Below are positions 53,147 to 61,763 of a stretch of 64,000 nucleotides of DNA, one piece after another. The stretch lies in assembly GCA_012523595.1 (NCBI GenBank), contig JAAYIG010000164.1:25249-89248 (forward strand). The letters run 5' to 3'. Below the pieces are notes generated by a model. That model was given only the letters and a program-made list of their open reading frames with translations. It was not told where the DNA came from and searched no databases. Origin of the DNA: Fibrobacter sp. (GTDB taxonomy: Bacteria; Fibrobacterota; Chitinivibrionia; Chitinivibrionales; Chitinispirillaceae). The first letter of the stretch is position 1; each line of letters begins with the position of its first letter. The position numbers and the translations under genes are program-made.

Positions 53147-54121
53147 ATGAATAACAAAAAGCCTGCATCGAATACTCTGGCAATTGTATGTACAATTGAT
53201 TGTCCACTCTCCTGTCGTCATTGTTCGGTAGGAATGGAAAAGAGTAAGAAGAGGACTGGTTTGCGCTTGAAAGAAAGTGTAATGTCGCACTATATAAGCG
53301 CGGCGGCACAGAATGACTTCTCAATGATAACTTTTGTTGGCGGTGAACCATCTCTGGTACCTGATCTTCTGAGACAGGGGATTGTTGAATGTAAGTATAA
53401 CAACCTGGAAAGTGCGATTACTACTGCACCAGTCTGGGCAAGAACTAAAGAGAGCGCAGAAAAGTTTCTTGACAGAATTGGATCTGTCGATACCATCATT
53501 TTAAGCTTTGATATATATCATCTTGAACAACTGACAATTGAGCATTATCAGAATGCGTGTATTGCGGCAAAAAACCGATCCATAAAGGTTATAATGAATG
53601 TCTGTTATTCCTCCGAACAGGAAAGAACAACGTGTGTTGGACTTAATGCATCTCTAAAAGACATGATTTCACAGTATCTTTTTCAGGAGATTATTCCCAT
53701 CGGGAATGCCCGTATTGTGAACAGGGCGATTCCATTTGCCGGTGTTACGCTGGAATCAATCAACGACTTTGATTGCTTGTCAAAGACCTGTATGGCAGGT
53801 AATGCCAGTGTCGGTCTGCAATTCGATCTTCATGCCTGTTGCTGGGCATCTGCAATAACAAGGTCCCCCTTATGTTACCGAAGCAGAGAAGCAAATCTGA
53901 GTAAATCAATACAGAGCATGCAAAATGATCCTGCTTATCAGCAATTGAGAAAGCATGGCTTTATTGAGGGATTGGGAATGAGTGAACGTGAAAGGATCCT
54001 TTCATATTGCAGAGGAAAAACCTTTGTTAATGAATGCCATCTTTGTATGGTACTGATGGGATTGTCTGATCAAAAACTCTGGAGATCGATTTTTCTGGAA
54101 AAGACAATCAACGCTTCATAA
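53147..54121 (+). CDS. Radical SAM enzyme
   Basis: This 324-residue enzyme has the iron-sulfur motif CPLSCRHC (Cys19, Cys23, Cys26) after LAIVCTID, and the SAM-binding segment FVGGEPSLVPDLL. Its C-terminal half contains further Cys in FDCLSKTCMAG, LHACCWASA and ECHLCMVLMG, which may bind an auxiliary cluster. It is not a close relative of the paired enzymes at 35970 and 37667. It lies after a gap of about 240 bases in which I see no gene. Its substrate could be the peptide or a small building block made with the oxidoreductase downstream. Confidence 0.85.
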   Translation: MNNKKPASNTLAIVCTIDCPLSCRHCSVGMEKSKKRTGLRLKESVMSHYISAAAQNDFSMITFVGGEPSLVPDLLRQGIVECKYNNLESAITTAPVWARTKESAEKFLDRIGSVDTIILSFDIYHLEQLTIEHYQNACIAAKNRSIKVIMNVCYSSEQERTTCVGLNASLKDMISQYLFQEIIPIGNARIVNRAIPFAGVTLESINDFDCLSKTCMAGNASVGLQFDLHACCWASAITRSPLCYRSREANLSKSIQSMQNDPAYQQLRKHGFIEGLGMSERERILSYCRGKTFVNECHLCMVLMGLSDQKLWRSIFLEKTINAS

Positions 54122-54169
54122 TGGCAATCCTGATTTATGGATGCCGAAATAATGAAAAAAGGGGTAATG

Positions 54170-55384
54170 ATGATCTGTATTCTGGGTTCTGGAATTGCCG
54201 GGTTAGCAATAGCACGTGATCTTACAATGCGTGGTTTGGAATGTGTCGTAATTGAGCGGAATTACATAGGTTCAGGTACCAGCACTCGTTGTGCGGGGAT
54301 GTTGCACTCTGGGGCCAGATATGCCTTTAAATCGAAGGAGATCGCATCTCAATGCATGATCGAAAACAGATTGATAAAAGATCTTATGCCTTTTGCTGTA
54401 GCATCTGACAAAGGATTGTATGTAGTATTGAAGGGTGATGAGGCATATTCTGAACAGTTCGAGCAGGGATGTAAAGAATCAAACATACCAATCGAGAGTT
54501 TATCACCAAAAGAAGCGCTCGCATTGGAACCAAATATCAATCCTGGATTGATCCGGGCATACCTCACAAATGACGGGACAATTAATCCCTACCTCCTTAT
54601 TGAAAGTCATTTGGAATATCTGCAGAGAGAAAATGTAAAGATATTTGAAAATCAGATAATTTTCGATGTCAAAAGAGCTGGTAACAAATGGTGTATCAGG
54701 ACCAGTAATCAATTTACTGGTACTGTTTCAACTTTTAATGCTGATATAGTGGTAAATGCGACCGGCCCCTCATCCGCATCTGTTGCAAAACTGTTTGGGG
54801 CTGATTTATCTCTTCTGCATTTGCATGGTGCCATTCTTGTATTTGAAAAAAAACTGGTTAATTCACTGGTCACCAGATGCGCTCCGAGTTCAGTGGGAGA
54901 TGTAGTTGCAGCTTCAGGAGAAAGGTGTCTTGCAGCAGCTACATCAAATCAATATCCCTGCTCTGAGTTTTTAATCCCATGTGATCTGGATAAAAGAGAA
55001 ATACTGCAAAATGCATCTCAACTGGTTCCCGGAATCAAGTTTACTTCAATTGTACATGCTTTCAGTGGTATCAGAGTTCATATTTCCAGCCGGAACAATG
55101 CTGGGATTTCAGGGTTTAATGTACCACGGGAATATGCAGTTTTTGATCATCAGGAAAACCAGTCAATACCAGGCCTGATCACTGTATTGGGCGGGAAACT
55201 GATTCTTTTCCGTCATGTTGCAGAGGTCGCAGGTGACCTGATTGCCTCCAGATGTGGATGTAAAAACCAAAGTACCACACGAACGGTTCCTCTTGAGAGC
55301 CCGGAGAATTTCACCGGGAGATTTTTATGTCAACTTCCAGAAGAAGCTGAGTTAATTGGTTCTATACGAAATAATTCATATTGA
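54170..55384 (+). CDS. FAD-dependent oxidoreductase, GlpA/DAO-like
   Basis: The ATG at 54170 is favoured: AGGGG lies 5 bases upstream, and the Rossmann strand starts at once (MICILGSGIAGLAIARDL, with the GxGxxG of FAD binding). The upstream ATG at 54137 would add 11 residues. The 404-residue protein has the DAO layout of glycerol-3-phosphate or amino-acid oxidases: STRCAGMLHSGARYAF, VVNATGPSSASVAKL and the C-terminal LITVLGGKLILFRHVAE. It most resembles GlpA, the anaerobic glycerol-3-phosphate dehydrogenase catalytic subunit. It could oxidise a hydroxyl or amine to a carbonyl for the aminotransferase that follows. Confidence 0.85.
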   Translation: MICILGSGIAGLAIARDLTMRGLECVVIERNYIGSGTSTRCAGMLHSGARYAFKSKEIASQCMIENRLIKDLMPFAVASDKGLYVVLKGDEAYSEQFEQGCKESNIPIESLSPKEALALEPNINPGLIRAYLTNDGTINPYLLIESHLEYLQRENVKIFENQIIFDVKRAGNKWCIRTSNQFTGTVSTFNADIVVNATGPSSASVAKLFGADLSLLHLHGAILVFEKKLVNSLVTRCAPSSVGDVVAASGERCLAAATSNQYPCSEFLIPCDLDKREILQNASQLVPGIKFTSIVHAFSGIRVHISSRNNAGISGFNVPREYAVFDHQENQSIPGLITVLGGKLILFRHVAEVAGDLIASRCGCKNQSTTRTVPLESPENFTGRFLCQLPEEAELIGSIRNNSY

Positions 55385-55414
55385 TCAATAATAATAATTA
55401 ACCAGGAAGTAAGA

Positions 55415-56542
55415 ATGTCTGAGTATTCAAACCAGGGATCATTTCTGATGACTCCAGGACCGGTTACCCTTTCAGATACAGTCCGGAAAGCTTTATCGAA
55501 TGAGATTATCTTTCACAGATATTCGTCATTTGAATCACTGTTTGAAGATACCTGTAATTTACTGCATACAATTCTGGATACCACTCCGGAACATCAGGTT
55601 CTCATTTTAACGGGAACAGGAACACTGGCCAATGAGTCAGCGATATCATCGGTTTTCAATGAGAATGATCGCTTGTTAATGCTTTCTAATGGTGATTTTG
55701 GTGAACGATTGATAACTATGGCGAGTATGCATGGAATCCCCCACAAGTCACTCCGCTATGAGTGGGGAGAGGAGATAGATTGCAGGCAGGTTGAGCATCT
55801 TCTATGTTCTGAAAAATTTACAGGAATAGTAATGGTTGGTTTGGAAACAAGTACAGGGATGTCTAATCCTGTAGAGGAAATCGGATTGCTCTCAGAAAAA
55901 TACAGGTTGATTTATTTTCTCGATGCTGTGAGTGCAATCGGATCGGAATATATATCAGTAAAGGATGACAATATTGATGTCTGTATTACAGTTCCAAACA
56001 AGGGTATCGGTGGTCCTCCCGGATTGGGAGTAGTTGCATTGTCACCTGCTGCAGTTCGGAATGCAGAACGGAATAAAGGGCGAAGCATGTATCTGGACCT
56101 GAATCGATATCTTGACTTTGCCCGAAAAAGGCAGACTCCGACAACTCCTGCTGTAAGTTTGTTTTATGGTCTAAAAGCCGCTTTAACAGAACTGAAAGAG
56201 GAAACTGTAGATAGAAGAATTTTACGATATCAGGAGAACACAGCTTTTATTCTTGACCGCCTTCAGCAATTCGGAGTAACACCTTTTGTAAAGAATTCCA
56301 GTGCCCGCTCCAACGCTGTCCTTACACTCTCCTTTCCAGATTATATAGATATCGTAGACATGCACAACCATTTCATCAAAAATGGCATAACACTATGGAA
56401 ACCCCTGCATCCCGGACCTCTGAAGCCATATAACTGTATGCAACTTTCTGTAATGGGTGCAGTAAGAAAATCACAAATTATGAAATTTCTTGATCTCTTT
56501 GAAGACTATGTGAAAACCTTAGTACCTGAGGTGAAAGCCTAA
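55415..56542 (+). CDS. Class V aminotransferase (2-aminoethylphosphonate/serine-pyruvate transaminase-like)
   Basis: This 375-residue PLP enzyme has the alanine-glyoxylate/AEP transaminase pattern. It includes FLMTPGPVTLSDTVRKAL, the PLP-phosphate loop LTGTGTLANESAIS, the Asp in YFLDAVSAIGSEY and the Schiff-base Lys in TVPNKGIGGPPGLGVVAL (Lys196). The C-terminal segment FPDYIDIVDMHNHFIKNGI is also typical. CAGGAAG precedes the ATG. It could transfer an amino group onto an aldehyde produced by the upstream oxidoreductase. No phosphonate-forming PEP mutase is seen in the window, so phosphonate chemistry is not implied. Confidence 0.88.
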   Translation: MSEYSNQGSFLMTPGPVTLSDTVRKALSNEIIFHRYSSFESLFEDTCNLLHTILDTTPEHQVLILTGTGTLANESAISSVFNENDRLLMLSNGDFGERLITMASMHGIPHKSLRYEWGEEIDCRQVEHLLCSEKFTGIVMVGLETSTGMSNPVEEIGLLSEKYRLIYFLDAVSAIGSEYISVKDDNIDVCITVPNKGIGGPPGLGVVALSPAAVRNAERNKGRSMYLDLNRYLDFARKRQTPTTPAVSLFYGLKAALTELKEETVDRRILRYQENTAFILDRLQQFGVTPFVKNSSARSNAVLTLSFPDYIDIVDMHNHFIKNGITLWKPLHPGPLKPYNCMQLSVMGAVRKSQIMKFLDLFEDYVKTLVPEVKA

Positions 56543-57430
56543 ATGACCTTTCCTGGTACAGGTTACATAAATACCGGCTTTATCACTCCGTTTATACTTG
56601 CAGGCGGTGAGGGATCCAGGATGGGGCTTTACGGGGAGTATTGTCCAAAGCCTCTTATGGTTGCATATAACCAGTCACTTCTGCATCGCAACCTTAGTTT
56701 CCTTGCCTCTGCCGGATTTCATCAAATTATAGTTTCAACGCGAGAATCTTTATATGAGCGGATTTATCAACATGTTGATTCCATTTCAAAAAAAGATGAT
56801 AATTTTCAGAATGTAAATCTCAGAGTATTGTGTAACCCTCAGCATCAGGCTGGTTCTCTGGAAGCGTTAAGATGGGGATTGGACCATGTGACAACAAGTT
56901 GGACGCTTATGTGCTTCAGTGACATTTTTTTTATCAGCAATCCATTTGGTGATATTTACCTGAGCGATGAAAATTCAGATATGCTGGGGAAAGGTCCCAT
57001 TACTTCTGAAATGCAGTTAAAAAAAGGAGGAATACTGTATCAGAATAATGGAGAGGTAGAAGGCATATTTGAACGTCCGTGTACCGATTTAAGACTGGAT
57101 ATATCAGTGAGGTGGAATGGAATTGCACTTTTTAAGACCGAATCAGCAAGATATGATCTTGACCAATTCTTCACGGCTACAAAAAGCCATGGGCTACCCG
57201 AAGGTGATTTTTTCGAGTACCGCAGGTTAAAAGGCAGGAAAATAACCTGCCATGGTAATTCAGACTTTATCAATATAAACACAATTGATGATCTTTACAT
57301 GGCTTCTCTTTATGCAGGAAGGGAGAAGTTATTTCTAAAGGATAACCGGGACAGGGAATCAGTTTTCACGTGCACACAGGATTTAATCAGAATGATGAGT
57401 GCACATGAAATGGAAAAAAGCTTGATATGA
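56543..57430 (+). CDS. Nucleotidyltransferase (NDP-sugar/aminoalkyl-phosphate type)
   Basis: This 295-residue protein starts right at the previous stop (TAAATG). It carries the NTP_transferase signature FILAGGEGSRMGLYGEYCPK near residue 12, the segment PLMVAYNQSLLHRNLSFL, and a catalytic Asp in LMCFSDIFFI. Its second half has GILYQNNGEVEGIFERP and LPEGDFFEYRRLKG. It is more distant from canonical NDP-sugar synthases than the enzyme at 32839. It overlaps the next gene by four bases (ATGA). Together with the aminotransferase it may activate an amino-bearing phosphate compound as an NDP or CDP derivative. Confidence 0.82.
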   Translation: MTFPGTGYINTGFITPFILAGGEGSRMGLYGEYCPKPLMVAYNQSLLHRNLSFLASAGFHQIIVSTRESLYERIYQHVDSISKKDDNFQNVNLRVLCNPQHQAGSLEALRWGLDHVTTSWTLMCFSDIFFISNPFGDIYLSDENSDMLGKGPITSEMQLKKGGILYQNNGEVEGIFERPCTDLRLDISVRWNGIALFKTESARYDLDQFFTATKSHGLPEGDFFEYRRLKGRKITCHGNSDFININTIDDLYMASLYAGREKLFLKDNRDRESVFTCTQDLIRMMSAHEMEKSLI

Positions 57431-58650
57431 AAAGGATTCTGGTATTGGGTCTGGGCAATCTTGCCAATGGAGATATAACGGTTGCCGCGGAAATATTACG
57501 GGAAGGGTATAAAAGACATTTTGAAGTTTTATTCCTGTGCCATCCGGACAGAGCACCTTATCTGTTGTCACTTGGATTTGAAGCAGAATCATTAACAGGA
57601 AGTTCGATTACTGAAAACAGAGAGCAATTCTACTGTATTGTTAAGAGGTGGAAACCAGATGCCCTTTTATGTGCTGATGTTTATACTCTTGAATATTCAA
57701 AAAAATGGAGTGGAATTGACCTGGAATTATTGAAAAAGACAGGAATACCTTTGGGATCTACTGATCAATATGAAAGAGAAAGTGCCCCGGAATTTATCGA
57801 TACTCTTCTGAGTGTCAGCTTCAGATACCACAAAAGTTATATCACAGACTGCGATTTTCTTATAAGGCCATGTCCTTTAAACAAGCCACTAATTGCTACA
57901 TCAGGAAATATCTGCTGTTGCAGGTTATTCAGTGCTCTTCCACCATCGCCTACATTGGCACGTGAACAATGGTGCCGGGAGTTGAATATATTACCAGGTC
58001 GCAAAGTGATCTTTTATGCAAATTCCGCCTGGGAGTACACTTTCAGGATGAAAGATCTCTTGCATTGGATCCCGCGTATGATTCATGAGTATTGTGCCAG
58101 TACATCGGTACCACTGCAGATTATTCATGTCGGCCCTTACCCATGGCAGTTTGAGATCAACCCGGGTATCCAGTATACCTATATTAACAACATGAGAAGG
58201 AAAGCATACCTGTTTCTGGATACCATCGCACATGCGGATCTGTTTTTGTCAACCAGCCTGGTGAATACATCATTATCATACGCGATTTATTACCAGACGC
58301 CTTCGATTGTCCTGCAGAATTCGAAGGTGATCAGATTCTCTGATTTAAGACCAATAATGCATACAATGCCACCCTGGTACCGTCAAATGGCGGATGAGGT
58401 TAAAGAGGTGGGCAGGTTCAGCATGTTCCCGTGGGGCTGGTATAATTTTTTGACTGCACTTTTTGCACAGAACAGTTATGTTGACTGTCTGGTCAAGGCA
58501 CCAGTCTTTGAACCAGGAAAGACAGTTTCACTCATTCGGAGTTATTTGACTGATACAAGCCTGATAGATGATCTGAAAAGAAGACAGCGGGAATATTTCA
58601 AGACTCTTGAAGATCTGCCACCTGTTCATCGGTTTATTGATCAGTTGTGA
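57427..58650 (+). CDS. GT-B-like glycosyltransferase-type protein, paralogue 3
   Basis: This 407-residue protein is clearly homologous to the one at 40511. It shares ILVLGLGNLANGDITVA, LLCADVYTLEYSKKWSGID, TGIPLGSTDQYERES, FLIRPCPLN, IHVGPYPWQFEI and FSMFPWGWYNFLTALFAQN. The two copies are separated by 17 kb, so the duplication is not recent. It overlaps the nucleotidyltransferase stop by four bases. That coupling suggests it uses the activated unit made by that enzyme. No DxD motif is obvious. Confidence 0.7.
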   Translation: MKRILVLGLGNLANGDITVAAEILREGYKRHFEVLFLCHPDRAPYLLSLGFEAESLTGSSITENREQFYCIVKRWKPDALLCADVYTLEYSKKWSGIDLELLKKTGIPLGSTDQYERESAPEFIDTLLSVSFRYHKSYITDCDFLIRPCPLNKPLIATSGNICCCRLFSALPPSPTLAREQWCRELNILPGRKVIFYANSAWEYTFRMKDLLHWIPRMIHEYCASTSVPLQIIHVGPYPWQFEINPGIQYTYINNMRRKAYLFLDTIAHADLFLSTSLVNTSLSYAIYYQTPSIVLQNSKVIRFSDLRPIMHTMPPWYRQMADEVKEVGRFSMFPWGWYNFLTALFAQNSYVDCLVKAPVFEPGKTVSLIRSYLTDTSLIDDLKRRQREYFKTLEDLPPVHRFIDQL

Positions 58651-58738
58651 ATTTTAGCACAGAAAAGATTTCAATTCCGATTATTATCAGAAGACAATCC
58701 GGAAAATACTCACAAATATTTACAGGAGCATAGTTGAT

Positions 58739-60313
58739 ATGATCTCTTCCCTTTATCTTATTCGCCCAAGACCAGATTTTCCCAATCCCTACTCCATGGA
58801 ATTTTTTGAAGAACTAGGATATAAACCGGTTGTGCAAAGTTTTGATTTATCTATAACTACCGTAGCTGCCATGGTCCCGGATTCTATGAAGGTAACTCTT
58901 TGTGATGAATCACTGGAGCCGGTGGATTTTGAAACAGATGCAGATTTGATCGGAATTACCGCAATAGGAACCCAATTTAAAAGAATGCTCTGGATTGCCG
59001 ATGAATTCCGGAAGCGAAATAAGCTTGTGATGATCGGTGGACCTTTTGCTTCTCTTAATCCTGACCTGGTCAGAGATCATTGTGACATACTAGTCAAAGG
59101 AGAAATCGAGCTAATATACCAGAAGCTTTTTTCAGATTTACATCAGGGCAAATGGGAACGGGAGTATTGCGGTGAGCGTCCCGAAACCATAGTCAATCCG
59201 ATACCAAGGCTTGATGGATATAAAAACGACAGGGCACTTGGTGGTAATATCCAGACATCGCGATCTTGTCCGTTTGAATGTGAGTTTTGTGATGTAATTA
59301 CATTTCTTGGTAAGGGTCAGCGATTAAAGCCTGTAGAAGATGTAATCAGGGAGTTGGAAAATCTGCGGGCTTATGGTTACAATATGGCTACTTTTGCGGA
59401 TGACAATATTACGGCAAACCGCCAGAATGCCAGGAAGCTGTTTACCGCTATCCGTGACTGGAATAATGAAAAATGTAACGGGTTGTTCAAGTTTTCCGCG
59501 CAATTGTCGATAGACTTTGCGGATGATCAGGAGTTATTGGAATTGTTGAGAGATTCTAATGTCATATACGCTTTTGTGGGCATTGAAACACCGAATGAAG
59601 AGAGCCTTCGGGAATCAAAAAAGCGGCATAATCTGGCAGGAGAAATACATGAACGGGTGAGGAAATGCGTAGAGAACGGAATTGCTCTTTCCAGTGGCAT
59701 AATGGTTGGTTTCGATGCTGACAGGTCGGATATTTTTGATAAGCAATATGAATTTGCCATGTCATTACCCATCCCGATTTTCATTATCCGTGCAGTAGTT
59801 GCGCCTTTCCAGACACCGCTTTACAAAAGGTTGCGTGAACAGAACCGGATAATAGAGACTGGCACAGAATTTTGTGAAAACATTTATGAAACCAATATCA
59901 TTCCCCGAAACATGTCGCGTGAAACACTGGCAGAGGGAGTGAAATACCTGGTAAACAAACTCTATACTCCAGATGCTTTCGAACACAGGATACAGTTGTT
60001 TCTTGACACATTCAAAAATGGTCCTCTGTATATCGAGACGAACTTAAGAAAATATCTGAATGTAAAAATGCGGATGATAGAGCGTGATGCCAATGATATT
60101 TTACAGAACCATTTCAGCAGTCTTGGTGCAGGCGAGGCGAAACTGTTTCAAAGACTTCAAAAGGAATACTTCTCAAATATGAAGTTTTCAATGCGTGGGA
60201 AAGCGATACTTTCAGGGTTTCTAATGGCTTATATGCAGCATCGCTATCTCTATAAAAAACAGAAGATCTGGAAAGATACACAAAATTTGACACCAGAACC
60301 AGTAACAGCATAA
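58739..60313 (+). CDS. B12-binding/radical SAM enzyme with DUF4070-like C-terminus
   Basis: This 524-residue enzyme has an N-terminal B12-binding-like domain (DADLIGITAIGTQFKRMLWI, VMIGGPFASLNPDLV). Its radical SAM core carries CPFECEFC (Cys177, Cys181, Cys184) and the segments FADDNITANRQNARKL and AFVGIETPNEESLRESKKR. The helical C-terminus of about 120 residues matches DUF4070, as in HpnJ/HpnR-like hopanoid and related methylases. Related enzymes methylate or join unactivated carbons. It is the second enzyme of this class in the cluster. AGGAGCATAGTTGAT upstream is a workable ribosome-binding site. Confidence 0.87.
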   Translation: MISSLYLIRPRPDFPNPYSMEFFEELGYKPVVQSFDLSITTVAAMVPDSMKVTLCDESLEPVDFETDADLIGITAIGTQFKRMLWIADEFRKRNKLVMIGGPFASLNPDLVRDHCDILVKGEIELIYQKLFSDLHQGKWEREYCGERPETIVNPIPRLDGYKNDRALGGNIQTSRSCPFECEFCDVITFLGKGQRLKPVEDVIRELENLRAYGYNMATFADDNITANRQNARKLFTAIRDWNNEKCNGLFKFSAQLSIDFADDQELLELLRDSNVIYAFVGIETPNEESLRESKKRHNLAGEIHERVRKCVENGIALSSGIMVGFDADRSDIFDKQYEFAMSLPIPIFIIRAVVAPFQTPLYKRLREQNRIIETGTEFCENIYETNIIPRNMSRETLAEGVKYLVNKLYTPDAFEHRIQLFLDTFKNGPLYIETNLRKYLNVKMRMIERDANDILQNHFSSLGAGEAKLFQRLQKEYFSNMKFSMRGKAILSGFLMAYMQHRYLYKKQKIWKDTQNLTPEPVTA

Positions 60314-60383
60314 AGTTTTTCATCCTTATTTAATTAGTAAAATATCTGCCGGATCAATGTTTTCAGATCAAGGGAAACGTGGA

Positions 60384-61316
60384 ATGAAGATTATCGCAGC
60401 TACAAGGACATATAACGACCAGTATTTTATTGAAACGTTTGTACGTCATTATTTGAGTCTTGGTGTTGATGAGATTCTTGTTTTTGATTCTGCTTCTCAA
60501 GACAATACAGTGAAGATAGTGAGAGAGATTGGCAGAAAATATCCTCAGGTTGAGCTTTCAATATCGTCGCCGGATTTACGCCACACGAGTGATACAAAGG
60601 AGGCGGAGTCATGTAACTTTGTTTTACAGTCTGCTATCCAGCGGACGATGGCACTTTCCCAGCCTGTCTGGTGGATTTTTCCGGACATAGATGAATTTCT
60701 TGAGAACCCGCCGTCAGGACTGCATTCTTTTTTTCCCGGGTTTACAGAAAATATAATAAGAGGAGTATTTCTGGAGTGGTATCTTGATCCTTCAAAGGCG
60801 ATAAAATCGGTCTCTTCAAAGGAGATGTTAAGATTAGCGTTAAAGGGGCGTCTGAAGGGAAAGCAGCTTTTAGCAATGGAGGATCCCTTTTATAAAGATT
60901 GTATTTTAAAGCTCGATCCTCAAGTGATTTCCTCACCGGATCAGATAAAGACTACTTTGGGAAATCATCGTCTGGTAATTAATGGAAAAGTCACTACAGG
61001 AAAAAGCTCATCATGGGCTCTGTTTCATCATTTGCGTGGAGTCCCTTTTATCGAGAGTCAACGCCGGATCAGAACTCGTATTGGCCTTTTTCAAGCCGGT
61101 CATGATGAAAAGTATGATGCGCAGCTTTATCTTCATTTTCAGAAGCTGCAGAATCAACTTCGCGATTACCAGAATTATTACTCTAAATTATTATCAGATT
61201 CAGACCTTCGGAAGCAAGCCGAGGAATGCAGGAATTTCGATTCTGAAGAGAGTAAATTCGATCGCTTTATAGAGGAGATTTATCTGGCAAGGGAAGAAGC
61301 TTATATTGGTAATTGA
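60384..61316 (+). CDS. GT2-like glycosyltransferase
   Basis: The ATG at 60384 follows AAGGG and starts the first beta-strand directly (MKIIAATRTYNDQYFIETFV); 60357 is a longer alternative. The protein resembles the GT-A glycosyltransferases of the Glyco_tranf_2_4/GT92 kind: VDEILVFDSASQDNTVKIV, the metal-binding DxD-like segment FPDIDEFLENP, and a helical C-terminus. It is about 310 residues, the expected size for a soluble glycosyltransferase. It is the last gene of the cluster, just before the tRNA-Arg. It probably adds a sugar to the product or its carrier. Confidence 0.8.
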   Translation: MKIIAATRTYNDQYFIETFVRHYLSLGVDEILVFDSASQDNTVKIVREIGRKYPQVELSISSPDLRHTSDTKEAESCNFVLQSAIQRTMALSQPVWWIFPDIDEFLENPPSGLHSFFPGFTENIIRGVFLEWYLDPSKAIKSVSSKEMLRLALKGRLKGKQLLAMEDPFYKDCILKLDPQVISSPDQIKTTLGNHRLVINGKVTTGKSSSWALFHHLRGVPFIESQRRIRTRIGLFQAGHDEKYDAQLYLHFQKLQNQLRDYQNYYSKLLSDSDLRKQAEECRNFDSEESKFDRFIEEIYLAREEAYIGN

Positions 61317-61554
61317 TACCAGCAGCTTTAACTGTTTGTGGAGAACTGGTTTTTCTATTTGAATGAACTTTAATAGCAGTTCTGCTTTTACCTGCCTTAC
61401 AATCCCTCCATTTACCCTTGCTTAAGAGGGGTTCGGAGTGTATTTTTTGTGTGCTTTTACTGTGAAGTAGAAGTGGGAATTATTTGGAAAAAAGCACGGT
61501 TCAGATAAGGGATTGTGCTGTAAGTGGTTGAAAATAAAGAAATTGTAGAAATTT
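61317..61554. other. Gene-free stretch between cluster and tRNA-Arg
   Basis: No gene is seen. A weak terminator-like pairing (ACCAG/CTGGT followed by TTTTC, about 61318-61358) could end cluster transcription. I do not see a repeat of the tRNA 3' end that would mark an attachment site. Confidence 0.35.
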
Positions 61555-61628
61555 GCGGCCATAGCTCAATTGGATAGAGCATCTGACTACGGATCAGAAG
61601 GTTTGGGGTTCGACTCCCTATGGCCGTA
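61555..61628 (+). tRNA. tRNA-Arg(ACG)
   Basis: The 74-base sequence folds as a class I tRNA. The acceptor stem is GCGGCCA paired with TGGCCGT, with a G-U end pair. The D-arm is GCTC/GAGC. The anticodon stem is TCTGA/TCAGA with loop CTACGGA, which gives anticodon ACG (read as ICG for CGN codons). The T-arm loop TTCGACT is present. CCA is not encoded, unlike in the tRNA-Ser at 5753. Confidence 0.95.
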
Positions 61629-61648
61629 TTTTAAATAACATAAAATTG

Positions 61649-61690
61649 GCTTCTAAATACTTGAATTTTGAGGATTTAGAGGCCTTTTTT
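61649..61690 (+). terminator. Terminator after tRNA-Arg
   Basis: GGCTTCTAAAT (61649) pairs with ATTTAGAGGCC (61674-61684), with one G-U pair, and is followed by TTTTTTATTT. The stem of 11 bp and the U-tract make it a strong intrinsic terminator. Confidence 0.8.
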
Positions 61691-61763
61691 ATTTCTGGCC
61701 GCTAAAATTATCCATTTCTATTCTACCCCTTAATTACCCTCAAAACCCCTGTTTCGGTGGAAT

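Noticed and set aside
55415..57430. Phosphonate (aminoethylphosphonate-CMP) biosynthesis
   Set aside because: The transaminase and nucleotidyltransferase would fit, but no PEP mutase or phosphonopyruvate decarboxylase is found in the window.
31338..61763. Prophage or integrative element carrying the 29-kb cluster
   Set aside because: No integrase, transposase, phage structural gene or duplicated tRNA end is visible. The tRNA-Arg at the right border is suggestive only.
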